A stretch of 64,000 nucleotides of DNA from Rhodococcus sp. NBC_00297 (GCF_036173065.1 NZ_CP108041.1:4343001-4407000), one strand, 5' to 3'; shown: positions 7,583 through 17,312, numbered from the stretch's first letter. Notes: a model not told the origin generated them from the sequence alone. A program made the numbers and translations.

Positions 7583-9166
7583 ATGGCCGCGAGAATTGCT
7601 GCGACGATACTGACGCTGGCCTTGGTGGCAGCGGGATGCAGCTCGGAGGAGGCGTCGCCGGAGCCACTCGCGGACAGCCCGCCGACCGTCCCTGCCGCCC
7701 AGATCGACCGCGCGGACGTCGACGCGGCCGTCGGCGATCTCGACGGGTACGTCGAGGCGATGATGGCGCGGACCGGGACGCCGGGAGTCGCGGCTGCCGT
7801 CGTGTACCAGGACGAGGTGCTGTACTCGCGGGGTTTCGGAGTCCGGAAGGTCGGCACCGACGAGCCCGTCGACACCCACACCCGGTTCCAGCTCGCGTCG
7901 GTGTCCAAGCCGGTCGCGTCGAGCGTCATCGCTGCCTCGGTCGGAGACGGAGCGGTCGACTGGGCCGATCCTGTCCGACGGTACGAGCCGGAGTTCGCGG
8001 TGGCGGATCCGTATGTGAGCGAGCACGCGACGTTCGTCGATCTGCTCTCGCACCGATCGGGTCTGCCCGATCACGCCGGTGACGTGCTCGAGGACTTCGG
8101 CTACGACTACGACGACATCATGGGCCGCCTCGACCAGCTCCCGCTGGCGTCGTTCCGGGACAGCTACGCGTACACGAACTTCGGGTTCACCGCCGCCGGC
8201 AACGCCGCGGCCAAGGCGCAGGGCACCGACTGGCCCGAGCTGTCTCGTCGTCGCATCTACGAGCCCCTCGGCATGGCCGACACCTCGTCACGATTCGAGG
8301 ACTGGGCGAACTCGCCCAACCATGCGGTGAACCACGTGCTCGCCGAGGGTTCGACCACCGAGTGGGAAGCGAAGTACGTCCGCGAGCCCGACAACCAGTC
8401 ACCTGCCGGCGGAGCGAGTTCGTCCGTCGACGACATGACGAAGTGGATCCGCATGGAACTCGGCGGGGGAGAGTTCGAGGGACGTCGCATCGTCGACGCG
8501 GACGCACTGCAGTACACGCACACCTCGCACTCCCTGTCGGGCGCGTCCGGGACGGAGGGCGCGCGAGACTCGTTCTACGGGTTGGGGTTCAACGTGGGCA
8601 CGGACGACAAGGGGCGCGTCGAGCTGTCGCATTCCGGAGCGTTCGCCCTCGGGGCGAGCACCACGGTGTTCATGTTGCCGAGTGAACAGCTGGGCATCGT
8701 CGTCCTGTCCAACTCGGCACCGGTCGGGGGCTCGGAAACTGTTGCCGCGCAGTTCATGGACCAGGTGAGGAACGGTCGGCAGACCGTCGATTGGGCACCG
8801 TTGATCGCCGGGATCTTCGACGGGATCGCAGAGGAGGAGGCGTCGCCGATCGACTACGCGACGCCGCCGGCCTCGGTGACCCCTGCTCGTCCCGCGACCG
8901 AGTACGTCGGAACGTTCGACAGCCCGTTCCACGGACCGGCTCGGGTCTCGGCGGACGGTGATCGGCTCACGCTCACCGTCGGAAAAGACGGCCGGCTGAC
9001 GTACCCCCTGACCCACTACGACGGTGACACCTACTGGTTCGAGACGTCCGGCGAGAACGCGGTCGGACCGACAGGAGTCACGTTCGAGATCGTGAACGGT
9101 GCTCCCGCCTCGTTCGCGGTCGAATACCTCGACAAGCAGGGACTCGGAAGGTTCACACGCTCATGA
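7583..9166 (+). CDS. Lipoprotein serine hydrolase (beta-lactamase class C/DD-peptidase fold)
   Basis: This 527-residue protein belongs to the class C beta-lactamase/penicillin-binding superfamily. A lipoprotein signal peptide ends in LVAAGC with the lipidated Cys19, so it should be anchored on the outer face of the cytoplasmic membrane. The SxxK active-site motif SVSK is at 106-109, and the YxN motif (Y-T-N) at 197-199. A C-terminal extension of about 120 residues resembles the DUF3471-type tail. ATG 7583 is used because it starts the signal peptide directly; an in-frame ATG at 7538 would add 15 residues of non-signal sequence. The family includes esterases, DD-peptidases and beta-lactamases, so the substrate is open. 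The stop overlaps the next gene's ATG. Confidence 0.85.
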   Translation: MAARIAATILTLALVAAGCSSEEASPEPLADSPPTVPAAQIDRADVDAAVGDLDGYVEAMMARTGTPGVAAAVVYQDEVLYSRGFGVRKVGTDEPVDTHTRFQLASVSKPVASSVIAASVGDGAVDWADPVRRYEPEFAVADPYVSEHATFVDLLSHRSGLPDHAGDVLEDFGYDYDDIMGRLDQLPLASFRDSYAYTNFGFTAAGNAAAKAQGTDWPELSRRRIYEPLGMADTSSRFEDWANSPNHAVNHVLAEGSTTEWEAKYVREPDNQSPAGGASSSVDDMTKWIRMELGGGEFEGRRIVDADALQYTHTSHSLSGASGTEGARDSFYGLGFNVGTDDKGRVELSHSGAFALGASTTVFMLPSEQLGIVVLSNSAPVGGSETVAAQFMDQVRNGRQTVDWAPLIAGIFDGIAEEEASPIDYATPPASVTPARPATEYVGTFDSPFHGPARVSADGDRLTLTVGKDGRLTYPLTHYDGDTYWFETSGENAVGPTGVTFEIVNGAPASFAVEYLDKQGLGRFTRS

Positions 9167-10455
9167 CTGTTCGCACTGTCTCCCGTTCCGTCGGTATCGC
9201 GACGGCCTCTGCCTTGATCTTCGTCGCGGGTTGCTCGTCCGGCAGCGGTGAGGCGCCGGCACCGGTCACGTCGTCAGCGACCGAATCGGCTCTCCTGCCA
9301 CTCGATCCCGCAGCTCTCGACGCGATGGTCGAGGACGTCGCCACGACGTCGCGGGAGATCGGCATGGTCGTGCTGATCACCACGCCGGACGGTGAGTACG
9401 TCAAGACCTGGGGGTCGGTGGCGGCCGATCGGTCGGAGGCCCCGACGCTCGACACCAAGGTGCGGATCGGGTCGAACACGAAGACGTGGACGGGCACGGT
9501 CATCCTGCAGATGGTCCAGGAGGGGTTGCTGTCCGTCGACGATCCGGTGAGCACGTTCCGACCCGATGTGCCGAACGGCGATGCCATCACGATCGGGCAA
9601 TTGCTCGACATGCGCAGTGGGCTCTACAGCTACACCCAGACCGTGGAGCTCAACGAGGCACTCGACACCGATCCCGGCCGGGTGTGGACCGCCGAGGAGC
9701 TTGTCGCACTGGGGCTGAGCAACCCGCCGAACTTCCCACCGGGAGAGGGCTACAGCTACTCCAACACCAACACGGTGCTGCTCGGACTGATCGCCGAGAA
9801 GCTCGACGGCAAGCCCATCGCTCAGATCTTCCAGGACAGGCTCTTCGGTCCGCTGGCGCTGGCGGGGACGTCGTATCCCGCCACCACCGATACGAGCATC
9901 CCGGCGCCGTTCACCCGCGGGTACAGCTACAGCGGCAACGTCGAGACGCTCGGGGAGGGCAAGGAAGCGCTGTCCCCGGACCGGATCGCTGCGATCGACG
10001 CCGGCTCGGTCCAGCCGAGGGACACCACGAACGACAACCCGTCGTGGACGAGTTCGGCCGGTCAGGGCATCTCGACGGCGAACGATCTGGCCACGTGGGT
10101 CCGGGCGCTGGTCAAGGGCGACCTGCTCGACGCGGACACCCAGACGTTGCGGATGGACAGTGTGCAGCCGACCGACCCCGACAACCCGTCCTCTGCCGGG
10201 TACGGCTACGGGCTCGCGCAGATGGGACCGATGTTCGGCCACATCGGCGAGATGCCCGGGTACAACTCCTTCATGGGGTACGACCCGGACAACGACATGA
10301 CCATGGTGGTCTGGGCGAACATGGCGCCCGGGACGGACGGGAGTGCGCCGGCGGCGGCGCTGGCCCTCTCCGTGGCGAAGGCTCTCTACCCGCAGGATTC
10401 CGCCGAGGACACAGCGGACGACATCGACGAGGTGGCGGAGGACACCGGCAAGTAG
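9163..10455 (+). CDS. Lipoprotein serine hydrolase (second copy)
   Basis: This is a second class C beta-lactamase-fold hydrolase, 430 residues long, translationally coupled to the first through an ATGA overlap. A lipoprotein signal with Cys24 (LIFVAGC) predicts membrane anchoring. The SxxK motif is S104-N-T-K107 and the YxN motif is Y199-S-N201. A late HIG-type segment (FGHIGEMPGYNS) occupies the KTG position of this superfamily. It lacks the long C-terminal extension of its neighbour and ends in an acidic tail (DTADDIDEVAEDT). The two may act on the same extracytoplasmic ester or peptidoglycan-like substrate, but no specificity can be read from sequence. A PadR regulator follows on the same strand. 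Confidence 0.85.
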   Translation: MTVRTVSRSVGIATASALIFVAGCSSGSGEAPAPVTSSATESALLPLDPAALDAMVEDVATTSREIGMVVLITTPDGEYVKTWGSVAADRSEAPTLDTKVRIGSNTKTWTGTVILQMVQEGLLSVDDPVSTFRPDVPNGDAITIGQLLDMRSGLYSYTQTVELNEALDTDPGRVWTAEELVALGLSNPPNFPPGEGYSYSNTNTVLLGLIAEKLDGKPIAQIFQDRLFGPLALAGTSYPATTDTSIPAPFTRGYSYSGNVETLGEGKEALSPDRIAAIDAGSVQPRDTTNDNPSWTSSAGQGISTANDLATWVRALVKGDLLDADTQTLRMDSVQPTDPDNPSSAGYGYGLAQMGPMFGHIGEMPGYNSFMGYDPDNDMTMVVWANMAPGTDGSAPAAALALSVAKALYPQDSAEDTADDIDEVAEDTGK

Positions 10456-10482
10456 GCTCGCTGCCGGGGGAGAAATCCAGAG

Positions 10483-11145
10483 GTGGAACCGGTGGCTCAG
10501 GGCGACCTCACCACGACGTCCTACGTCGTGCTCGGCATGTTGGTGTCGCGGGACCTCACCGCGTACGACATCTCGGAACTGTTCAGTCGTGGTGTGGGCG
10601 AACTGTGGCCTCGGGCGGGACGGCAGCACTACAACGCGCCGAAGAAGTTGCTCGAGCGCGGTCTCGTGTCAGCGAGGGCCGATGCCGTGGGCGCGCGTCC
10701 CCGCACCGTCTACTCGATCACCGACGAGGGGCGCGCAGCCCTGACGGCATGGTTGGCGGAGAAGTCTCGCCCGTCGGCCCTCGAGTTCGAGGGCATGATG
10801 CGGGTGCTGTTCGCCGAGCAGGGTTCCATCGAGGATCTGCGCGGCAACCTACGGACGATGCGGGAGCAGGCCGACGCCACCCGCCGACTCTTCGGGCGGC
10901 ACGCCGTCACGCTCCGAGACACCACCGTCGCGACGTTTCCCGAACGTCAGCACCTGATGGCACTCGCCAATCGCTTCATGGTCGGACACTTCTCGCACAT
11001 CGTCGAATGGAGCGACTGGGCGCTGGCAGAGATCGAGGACTGGCCGGACACCACGACTCCGGCCACCTCGCACCGGGATCGGACCGAGACGATGCTCGAC
11101 GCCTCGGCGCGACTGGGTGCACCGGAGGTGCACGAGGAGTCGTGA
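10483..11145 (+). CDS. PadR family transcriptional regulator
   Basis: This 220-residue protein has the PadR winged-helix domain (about residues 5-90: TTSYVVLGMLVSRDLTAYDISELF, then LVSARADAVGARPRTVYSITDEGRAAL) and the C-terminal Vir_act_alpha helical dimerisation domain (to about residue 190). PadR proteins are usually repressors released by small ligands such as phenolics or antibiotics. It lies 27 bases after the second serine hydrolase and should be co-transcribed, which suggests autoregulation through the TGCAA-C-TTGCA site upstream of the operon. GTG 10483 and GTG 10492 are both possible starts. Confidence 0.85.
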   Translation: MEPVAQGDLTTTSYVVLGMLVSRDLTAYDISELFSRGVGELWPRAGRQHYNAPKKLLERGLVSARADAVGARPRTVYSITDEGRAALTAWLAEKSRPSALEFEGMMRVLFAEQGSIEDLRGNLRTMREQADATRRLFGRHAVTLRDTTVATFPERQHLMALANRFMVGHFSHIVEWSDWALAEIEDWPDTTTPATSHRDRTETMLDASARLGAPEVHEES

Positions 11146-11158
11146 CCCAACAGTCGGT

Positions 11159-11938
11159 TCACGGAGCGGGTTGGCACCTCGGGCACCAGTAGATCTGCCG
11201 TTCCTCGAGAGGGTTGTCCCCGAGAAGCCCGTCGCGGATGCGTGTTCCGCAGCGACGACACGGCTTGTTCTCCCGGCCGTAGACCCAGAAGTGCCGGCCC
11301 GCACGGAGATCTCCGGTGAAGGTGCGCGCGTTGCGGTTCTTGTTGGCCGTGATCGTGCGGTGCGACAGATCGATCATCTTCGCCAGGTTCCCCGCCGCGG
11401 AGACCGGCGTGTGCGGGTCCACGCCGCGGAGGAACAGGATCTCGTTGCGGTAGACGTTCCCGAGTCCGGCGATGACGCGCTGGTCGAGCAGAGCGAGGCC
11501 GATGGGTCGATCGGGCTCCGCTTCCAGCTTTCCGAGAGCGACGGCCGGATCCCACAGGGGCCCCAGCAGATCCGGCCCGAGATACCCGACCGCCTCCTCG
11601 ACGGTATCCAGTATCTCGACGACACCGAGTTCGAACCCGACCGCGACTCGGTCACTCGTTCCCAGCACGATGCGCGCTTGGTAGGCGGGCCGTCGCCACG
11701 GTGTGTCCGGCTGGTAGACGTGCCACGCACCTTCCATCTTCAGATGGGAGTGGATGACCTTGCCGCCGACCTCGATGACGAGATGCTTCCCCGCCGACAG
11801 AACCGATTCCACTGTCTCGCCGGTGAAGTCGACCGTGGCGTAGCGCGGCACGCGGACATCACACGTGGTGAGAACCTTGCCGTCGAGTGCATCGCGCAGA
11901 CTGTTGGCCGTGCGCCAGACGGTGTCGCCTTCGGGCAT
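11159..11938 (-). CDS. nei2: Fpg/Nei family DNA glycosylase (endonuclease VIII, Nei2-like)
   Basis: This 259-residue base-excision-repair enzyme removes oxidised pyrimidines (Nei type) and nicks the resulting abasic site. The catalytic N-terminal Pro2-Glu3 (MPEGDTVW) is intact, with the conserved Lys51 in SAGKHL. A helix-two-turn-helix (QRVIAGLGNVYRNEILF) is followed by a C-terminal zinc finger with C227, C230, C252 and C255. It starts three bases after the stop of lhr on the same strand, so the two are co-transcribed. The lhr-nei pairing is the same as Rv3296-Rv3297 in M. tuberculosis and ties the glycosylase to DNA repair helicase activity. Confidence 0.92.
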   Translation of the reverse strand: MPEGDTVWRTANSLRDALDGKVLTTCDVRVPRYATVDFTGETVESVLSAGKHLVIEVGGKVIHSHLKMEGAWHVYQPDTPWRRPAYQARIVLGTSDRVAVGFELGVVEILDTVEEAVGYLGPDLLGPLWDPAVALGKLEAEPDRPIGLALLDQRVIAGLGNVYRNEILFLRGVDPHTPVSAAGNLAKMIDLSHRTITANKNRNARTFTGDLRAGRHFWVYGRENKPCRRCGTRIRDGLLGDNPLEERQIYWCPRCQPAP

Positions 11939-11941
11939 GGA

Positions 11942-14900
11942 TCAGGCCCTGATCCGGAGGCCACGCGGCGTCGCCGAGAAGCCCGCCTCGGTGAGGATCG
12001 TCGCGAAGACGGAGCCGTGGATGTCGCTCCCGTCGGTGCGTTCGATCACCAGCTTGTCGACGGACCTGGTGGTCACCAACGACACGAGAGCCGACGCCGC
12101 GGTGACCAGCACGTCGCGCTCCTCGGTGAAGGTGAGCACCGTCTTGCCGCCGCGCTCGACGTACAGCACGAGTTCGCCGTCCACCATGACGACGAGGGCA
12201 CCGGCCTTGCGTCCGGGGCGGTGCCCGGATGCCGCGTCCACAGGACTCTTGGGCCAGGGCAGTGCGGCGCCGTACGGGTTGGCGGGATCGGTCGCGGCAA
12301 GTGCGACGGCTCCGACAGGACGTTCCGACTCGCTGCGCAGTCGGTCGACGACGTCCGAGGTGGAGAACTGGGCGCCGCCGAGCGAGTCGACGAAATAGCC
12401 GCGACGGGCCCGGCCGCTGTCCTCGAAGCCGGTGAGCACCTTGTAGACACCGCCGAAGCCGCCGGGGACGCCCTCGTTCATGACGGACCCTCGGGTGACG
12501 ACGCCGTAGCGCTCGAGCAGGATGTCCGAGGTGGCATGTGCCCGGATGGTGGGGTCCGACTCGGCCTCCGGAAGCAGGGCCCACCGGCCACCCGCGGAGG
12601 GTGGGCCCGTGCGCGTCGGTAATGAGGGCCGCGCGAACCGCTGGTAGGACCGCGCCCGCGGCGAGCGTCGCGCGGGGCGGTGGCTCGGCGCGGAACGGGT
12701 GGTGCCGTGCAGCAGCGCTCGCAGCGGGGCGAACGTGTCGTTGGTGAGGTGCCCGGTCCACACCAGATCCCACAGTGCCGCAACCAGAGTCGGGTCGTCG
12801 GCCGGGGCGCCGGACTCGGTCTGGTGCAGCTGCCCGACGGTGTCGGACAGCTGTCGGAAGAAGTACGCGCCGCCGCCCGAGAGCACCTGCAGCACGGTCT
12901 GCTGCAAGTCCGTCAGCTCGTCGTCCTTGGCAGGCGGCAGCGTCACCGGGGCGGCGTCCGCAGGGTGCAGACAGATCCATCCGTCCTTGGACGAGATCGC
13001 GCCCTGGCCGGACCACACCACTTCGCCGGTGGCGGTGAGCTCGTCGAGCATCGCGGGGGAGTAGTCGCGGACACGCTGCGGCAGGATCAGCGACTCCCAG
13101 GCCGAGGCAGGAGCCGGGACACCTGCGAGCTGGTCGATGACCGTCGCCACACCGTCGAGTCCGCGCAGGGTGCCGCCGACGTGCTGCCAGCGCGGCAGGA
13201 AGCGGCCGAGGACACCGGTGGACACGGGTTCGACGTCCTGGCGTGCTGCGGCGAGCGAACGCCGGCGGAGCCTGCGCAGCACCTCGGCATCACACCACTC
13301 GCTGCCGGAACCGCCGGGCCGGAATTCACCTTCCACCACCCGCTTCTGGGCGACGAGGCGCAGCAGCACGTCACGGGCGACCGCCGACCCGATGCCGAAG
13401 CGGCCGGCGACGTCCGCGACGGAGAACGGACCGTGGGTGCGGGCGTAGCGGCTCACGAGGTCCCCGAGCGGATCCTCGACCGGCTCGATGAACGCCGCCG
13501 GGGTGCCGATGGGCAACGGGACACCCAGCGCGTCACGCAGTCTGCTGGCGTCCTCGATGGCGACCCACCACTGCGACCCGGCGAACGAGACCTCGAGGGC
13601 GCGGCGTGACGCGGTGAGCTCGCCGGCCCACTGCGCTGCGGAGCCGGGCGACTCGATGCGTGCCTCGATCTCCGCCGTCGTGAGCGGGCCGAGCAGGCGC
13701 AGCAGATCGGCCACGCCCTCCGCGTCACGGGCCTTGCGGTCGTCGACCAGGCGCTGCAGTTCGAGCTCGGTGTCGGTGACGACGTCGCCGTCGAGCAGAT
13801 CGCGCAGCTCGACGCGTCCGAGCAGCTCCGCCAGCAACGAGGCGTCGAGAGAAAGCGCAGCAGCACGACGCTCGGCGAGCGGGGAATCGCCCTCGTACAT
13901 GAACTGCCCGACGTAGCTGAACAGCAACGAGGTGGCGAAGGGTGACGGGGAGTCGGTCTCGACGTCGACGATGCGGATCTGGCGGCGCGCGATACGCACG
14001 CAGAGGTCCTCGAGTGCGGGCAGGTCGTACACGTCCTGGAGGCACTCGCGCACCGTCTCGAGCAGGATGGGGAACGTCGGATACTTCTTGGCGACGTCGA
14101 GGAGCTGCGCGGCACGTTGACGCTGCTGCCAGAGCGGTGCTCGCTTGCCCGGATTGCGGCGGGGCAGAAGCAGTGCGCGCGCGGCACATTCACGGAACCG
14201 CGACGCGAACAGGGCGGAGCCACCGACCTGCTCGGTGACGATGTCGGTGATCTCGTCCTTCTCGAAGACGAACAGGTCCGGGCCCGGCGGCTCGTCGTCG
14301 GTGTCCGGGAGCCGCACGATGATGCCGTCGTCCGATGCCGTCGGTTGGGAGTCGATGCCGTACCGCTCGATGAGGCGCGCGCCGATGGCCAGGGCCCACG
14401 GTGCGTGCACCTGCTGGCCGTACGGGGAGTGAAGAACCAGACGCCAGTCGCCCAGCTCGTCGCGGAACCGTTCGACGACCAATGTGCGATCGGTGGGCAT
14501 GTGGCCCGTCGCAGTGCGCTGCTCGGTGAGCAGTGCGGACAGGTTGTTCACCGCGTTGACGTCGAGCCCGCTCTCCTGCAGCCGGCCGCGCAGCGCGTCG
14601 TCGTCCGACGACTCGCGCAGGAACGCGCCCAGTGCCTCCCCGAGTTCGGCCGGACGTCCGAGGCCGTCACCGTGCCAGAACGGAAGCCGGCCCGGTTGAC
14701 CGTAGGCAGGGCTGACAAGCACACGGTCGTGCGTGATCTCCTCGATGCGCCAACTGGTGGCACCGAGGGCGAAGACGTCTCCGACGCGGGATTCGTAGAC
14801 CATCTCCTCGTCGAGTTCACCGACGCGGCTGGCCTTCTCGCCGACCATGAAGACGCCGAAGAGTCCGCGGTCGGGAATGGCGCCGCCGGAGGTGACCGCC

Positions 14901-16516
14901 AGACGCTGGGCGCCGGGGCGACCGGTCAGCGACCCACCGTCGCGGTCCCACACCAAACGTGGTCGCAGCTCGGCGAACTCGTCCGACGGGTACTTTCCCG
15001 ACAGCAGGTCCAGCGTGGACTCGTAGGCGGACCGCGGCAGCGACCCGAAATTGCCGGTGCGCCTGACCATGTCGAACCACTCGTCGGCGTCGATGGGTTC
15101 GAGGGCGCACGCCGCCACGGTGTGCTGGGCCAGGATGTCGAGGGGATTGGCCGGCACCTTCAGAGCCTCGATGTGCCCGTCTGTCATTCGCTGCACGGTG
15201 ACAGCGCAGTGGATCAGGTCGGTGCGGTGCTTCGGGAACAGCACGCCGCGGGAGATCTCGCCGACCTGGTGGCCGGCGCGACCGACACGCTGCAGACCAC
15301 TGGCCACGGACGGCGGCGCCTCGACCTGCACCACCAGATCGACTGCGCCCATGTCGATACCGAGTTCGAGGCTGCTGGTGGCCACGACGCAGCGGAGGCG
15401 GCCGGACTTGAGATCGTCCTCGATGAGCGCGCGCTGATCCTTGCTCACGCTGCCGTGGTGTGCGCGGGCCAGCAGCGGCTCGGCACCGTGGACGACGTCA
15501 CCGGAGGCGCCGATCTGCGAGGGCGGTGCGTGGTCGACGGGTGCACCGTCACCGAGGCGTTCGGCGTAGATCTCGTTGAGGCGCGCGGTGAGTCGCTCCG
15601 AGAGCCGTCGAGAATTGGCGAAGACGATGGACGACCGGTGCTCCAGGACGAGGTCGACGATCTGCGCCTCGACATGCGGCCAGATGGACCCCTGCTGCGG
15701 AGCGGCGGAGGCCGACCCCTCCTGCGGCTCGGTGGTGCCGAGTTCCGTCATGTCCTCCACCGGAACGCGCACCGAGAGGTCGAACGTCTTCGGCGACGGC
15801 GGGCACACGATGCTGATGGGTGCGGACCCGGTGAGGAAGCGTCCCACCTCCTCGTGCGGACGGACGGTGGCGGACAGACCGATGCGCTGAGCGGGCTTGT
15901 CCAACCTCGCGTCGAGACGCTCCAGCGACAGCGCCAGGTGCGCGCCGCGCTTGGTGCCGGCGACGGCATGCACCTCGTCGACGATGACGGTGTCGACGCG
16001 CTCGAGTGACTCTCGCGCTGCAGACGTCAGCATCAGGAATAACGACTCGGGTGTCGTGATGAGGATGTCCGGCGGCGTCTTGAGCATCAGACGACGATCG
16101 GCGGGGCTGGTGTCGCCGGAGCGCACACCGACCGAGATCTCCGGTGGCGCGACGCCCTGCAGCTTGGCAGTCTGGGTGATGCCGACCAGGGGAGCGCGGA
16201 GGTTGCGCTCGACGTCCACCGCGAGCGCCTTCAGCGGAGAGACGTACAGCACGCGGGTGCCGGGTGCCGTGTCCTCGGGATCACGGCTGACCAGCTTGTC
16301 CAGCGCCCACAGGAACGCGGACAGGGTCTTGCCGGAGCCGGTCGGGGCGACGACGAGGGTGTGCGCGCCGCTCGAGATGGAGTCCCACGCACCGAGCTGA
16401 GCGGCGGTGGGCGCGGGGAAGGCGCCGTCGAACCACGCCCGCGTCGGAGCCGTGAATCGCGCGAGCACGTCCTCCGGTGCCGGAGTGGGAGGGTTCTTCA
16501 CCTCTCCATAGTGCAC
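11942..16516 (-). CDS. lhr: Large ATP-dependent DNA helicase Lhr
   Basis: This 1524-residue superfamily 2 helicase matches the length of mycobacterial Lhr (about 1500). Walker A APTGSGKT is at 57-64 and the DEVH box at 180-183. The helicase C-terminal half includes SLELGIDMGAVDLVVQVEAPPSVASGLQRVGRAGH (motif VI about residue 410). Beyond it come the winged-helix, DUF-type core and the long Lhr C-terminal domain. Lhr is a 3'-to-5' single-stranded-DNA translocase that unwinds RNA:DNA hybrids and is induced by DNA damage in mycobacteria. It is encoded directly upstream of nei2. The start at ATG 16516 gives a good N-terminus without extra sequence. Confidence 0.93.
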   Translation of the reverse strand: MHYGEVKNPPTPAPEDVLARFTAPTRAWFDGAFPAPTAAQLGAWDSISSGAHTLVVAPTGSGKTLSAFLWALDKLVSRDPEDTAPGTRVLYVSPLKALAVDVERNLRAPLVGITQTAKLQGVAPPEISVGVRSGDTSPADRRLMLKTPPDILITTPESLFLMLTSAARESLERVDTVIVDEVHAVAGTKRGAHLALSLERLDARLDKPAQRIGLSATVRPHEEVGRFLTGSAPISIVCPPSPKTFDLSVRVPVEDMTELGTTEPQEGSASAAPQQGSIWPHVEAQIVDLVLEHRSSIVFANSRRLSERLTARLNEIYAERLGDGAPVDHAPPSQIGASGDVVHGAEPLLARAHHGSVSKDQRALIEDDLKSGRLRCVVATSSLELGIDMGAVDLVVQVEAPPSVASGLQRVGRAGHQVGEISRGVLFPKHRTDLIHCAVTVQRMTDGHIEALKVPANPLDILAQHTVAACALEPIDADEWFDMVRRTGNFGSLPRSAYESTLDLLSGKYPSDEFAELRPRLVWDRDGGSLTGRPGAQRLAVTSGGAIPDRGLFGVFMVGEKASRVGELDEEMVYESRVGDVFALGATSWRIEEITHDRVLVSPAYGQPGRLPFWHGDGLGRPAELGEALGAFLRESSDDDALRGRLQESGLDVNAVNNLSALLTEQRTATGHMPTDRTLVVERFRDELGDWRLVLHSPYGQQVHAPWALAIGARLIERYGIDSQPTASDDGIIVRLPDTDDEPPGPDLFVFEKDEITDIVTEQVGGSALFASRFRECAARALLLPRRNPGKRAPLWQQRQRAAQLLDVAKKYPTFPILLETVRECLQDVYDLPALEDLCVRIARRQIRIVDVETDSPSPFATSLLFSYVGQFMYEGDSPLAERRAAALSLDASLLAELLGRVELRDLLDGDVVTDTELELQRLVDDRKARDAEGVADLLRLLGPLTTAEIEARIESPGSAAQWAGELTASRRALEVSFAGSQWWVAIEDASRLRDALGVPLPIGTPAAFIEPVEDPLGDLVSRYARTHGPFSVADVAGRFGIGSAVARDVLLRLVAQKRVVEGEFRPGGSGSEWCDAEVLRRLRRRSLAAARQDVEPVSTGVLGRFLPRWQHVGGTLRGLDGVATVIDQLAGVPAPASAWESLILPQRVRDYSPAMLDELTATGEVVWSGQGAISSKDGWICLHPADAAPVTLPPAKDDELTDLQQTVLQVLSGGGAYFFRQLSDTVGQLHQTESGAPADDPTLVAALWDLVWTGHLTNDTFAPLRALLHGTTRSAPSHRPARRSPRARSYQRFARPSLPTRTGPPSAGGRWALLPEAESDPTIRAHATSDILLERYGVVTRGSVMNEGVPGGFGGVYKVLTGFEDSGRARRGYFVDSLGGAQFSTSDVVDRLRSESERPVGAVALAATDPANPYGAALPWPKSPVDAASGHRPGRKAGALVVMVDGELVLYVERGGKTVLTFTEERDVLVTAASALVSLVTTRSVDKLVIERTDGSDIHGSVFATILTEAGFSATPRGLRIRA

Positions 16517-16557
16517 GGACCCCCCGACACGGTCGCCGGATGCGCGTCCCCACCCCC

Positions 16558-16619
16558 CGCGAGTACGTCGATGAGGTCGCTGAGAAGGCCGGGATCACAA
16601 CACTCTGGACGTACTCGCG
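16558..16619. repeat. Inverted repeat with 12-bp perfect arms
   Basis: CGCGAGTACGTC (16558-16569) and GACGTACTCGCG (16608-16619) are exact reverse complements separated by 38 bases. The element fills most of the 122-base gap between lhr and the minus-strand gene upstream of it. It could act as a long stem-loop in the transcript or be a small dispersed intergenic repeat. No T-run follows the arm on the minus strand, so it is not a classical intrinsic terminator. Confidence 0.7.
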
Positions 16620-16638
16620 AGGTGTGGCGGCGCGACGA

Positions 16639-17241
16639 TCAGTCGTGCAGGCGTTCCTCGCCGCGATTGCGGAAGAACTTGAACCCCGGGATGCCGATGA
16701 CGGCCTTGCGCACGTCCTTGGTCACCTCGAGCAATTCGTGGATCTCGGGGGAGACCGTGTCGAGCGTCGCGAGGATCGGCATGATGCCCTCCATCCGCTG
16801 CACCAGCTCCGGCAGCTGGTCCACGAGCTTCACCGCCGCCTCCACCTCGGCCTCGGAGAAGTTGTCCACGAAGGTGCGGCCCAGCGGGATCGCGCGCGCG
16901 GTGATGGGTTCGAGCTCGGAGATCATCGCCAGCGCCTTGGACGAGGCGGACTCCGCTCCGACGATGACGCCCTGCGCGTCCTCGGTGGTGGCCGAGACCT
17001 TGCCGATGACCGTCTGGGCCTGGTCGGTGATGCGCTCGATCGCGGCGATGACCTCGTCGACACGAACGAACAGGTCGTCGATCCGCCGGGGCAGCTGAGC
17101 GACGAACGCGACGGTGTCGAGCGACCAGAGAACGGTCCCGCGGGCGAGTCCGAGCATGTTGCCGAGTGACGGTACGGGCAGCCGGACGGTACGCACCGAC
17201 AGATCGTTGTCGGGTGCTCGGTGTCGATCCACGTCGGCCAT
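16639..17241 (-). CDS. Conserved-looking hypothetical helical protein
   Basis: I do not recognise this 200-residue protein. After a short basic start (MADVDRHRAPDN), it has a moderately hydrophobic segment (SLGNMLGLARGTVLWSLDTVAFVAQLP, about residues 25-50). Then comes a long stretch rich in Val, Ile, Glu and Ala with heptad-like spacing (DDLFVRVDEVIAAIERITDQAQTVIGKVSATTEDAQ and onward to about 165), which suggests an amphipathic or coiled-coil helix. The tail is basic (GFKFFRNRGEERLHD). The frame is open to 17607, but the upstream part is Arg-rich and non-protein-like, so ATG 17241 is used. It is divergent from the SDR-like gene and might be a membrane-associated scaffold; no function is claimed. 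Confidence 0.6.
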   Translation of the reverse strand: MADVDRHRAPDNDLSVRTVRLPVPSLGNMLGLARGTVLWSLDTVAFVAQLPRRIDDLFVRVDEVIAAIERITDQAQTVIGKVSATTEDAQGVIVGAESASSKALAMISELEPITARAIPLGRTFVDNFSEAEVEAAVKLVDQLPELVQRMEGIMPILATLDTVSPEIHELLEVTKDVRKAVIGIPGFKFFRNRGEERLHD

Positions 17242-17312
17242 GAGCACAGTCTGCACGGTGACGCCCCTCACGCGGCGGTATGCGAGCGCACCGCACCCGT
17301 AATGTCGAGAAC

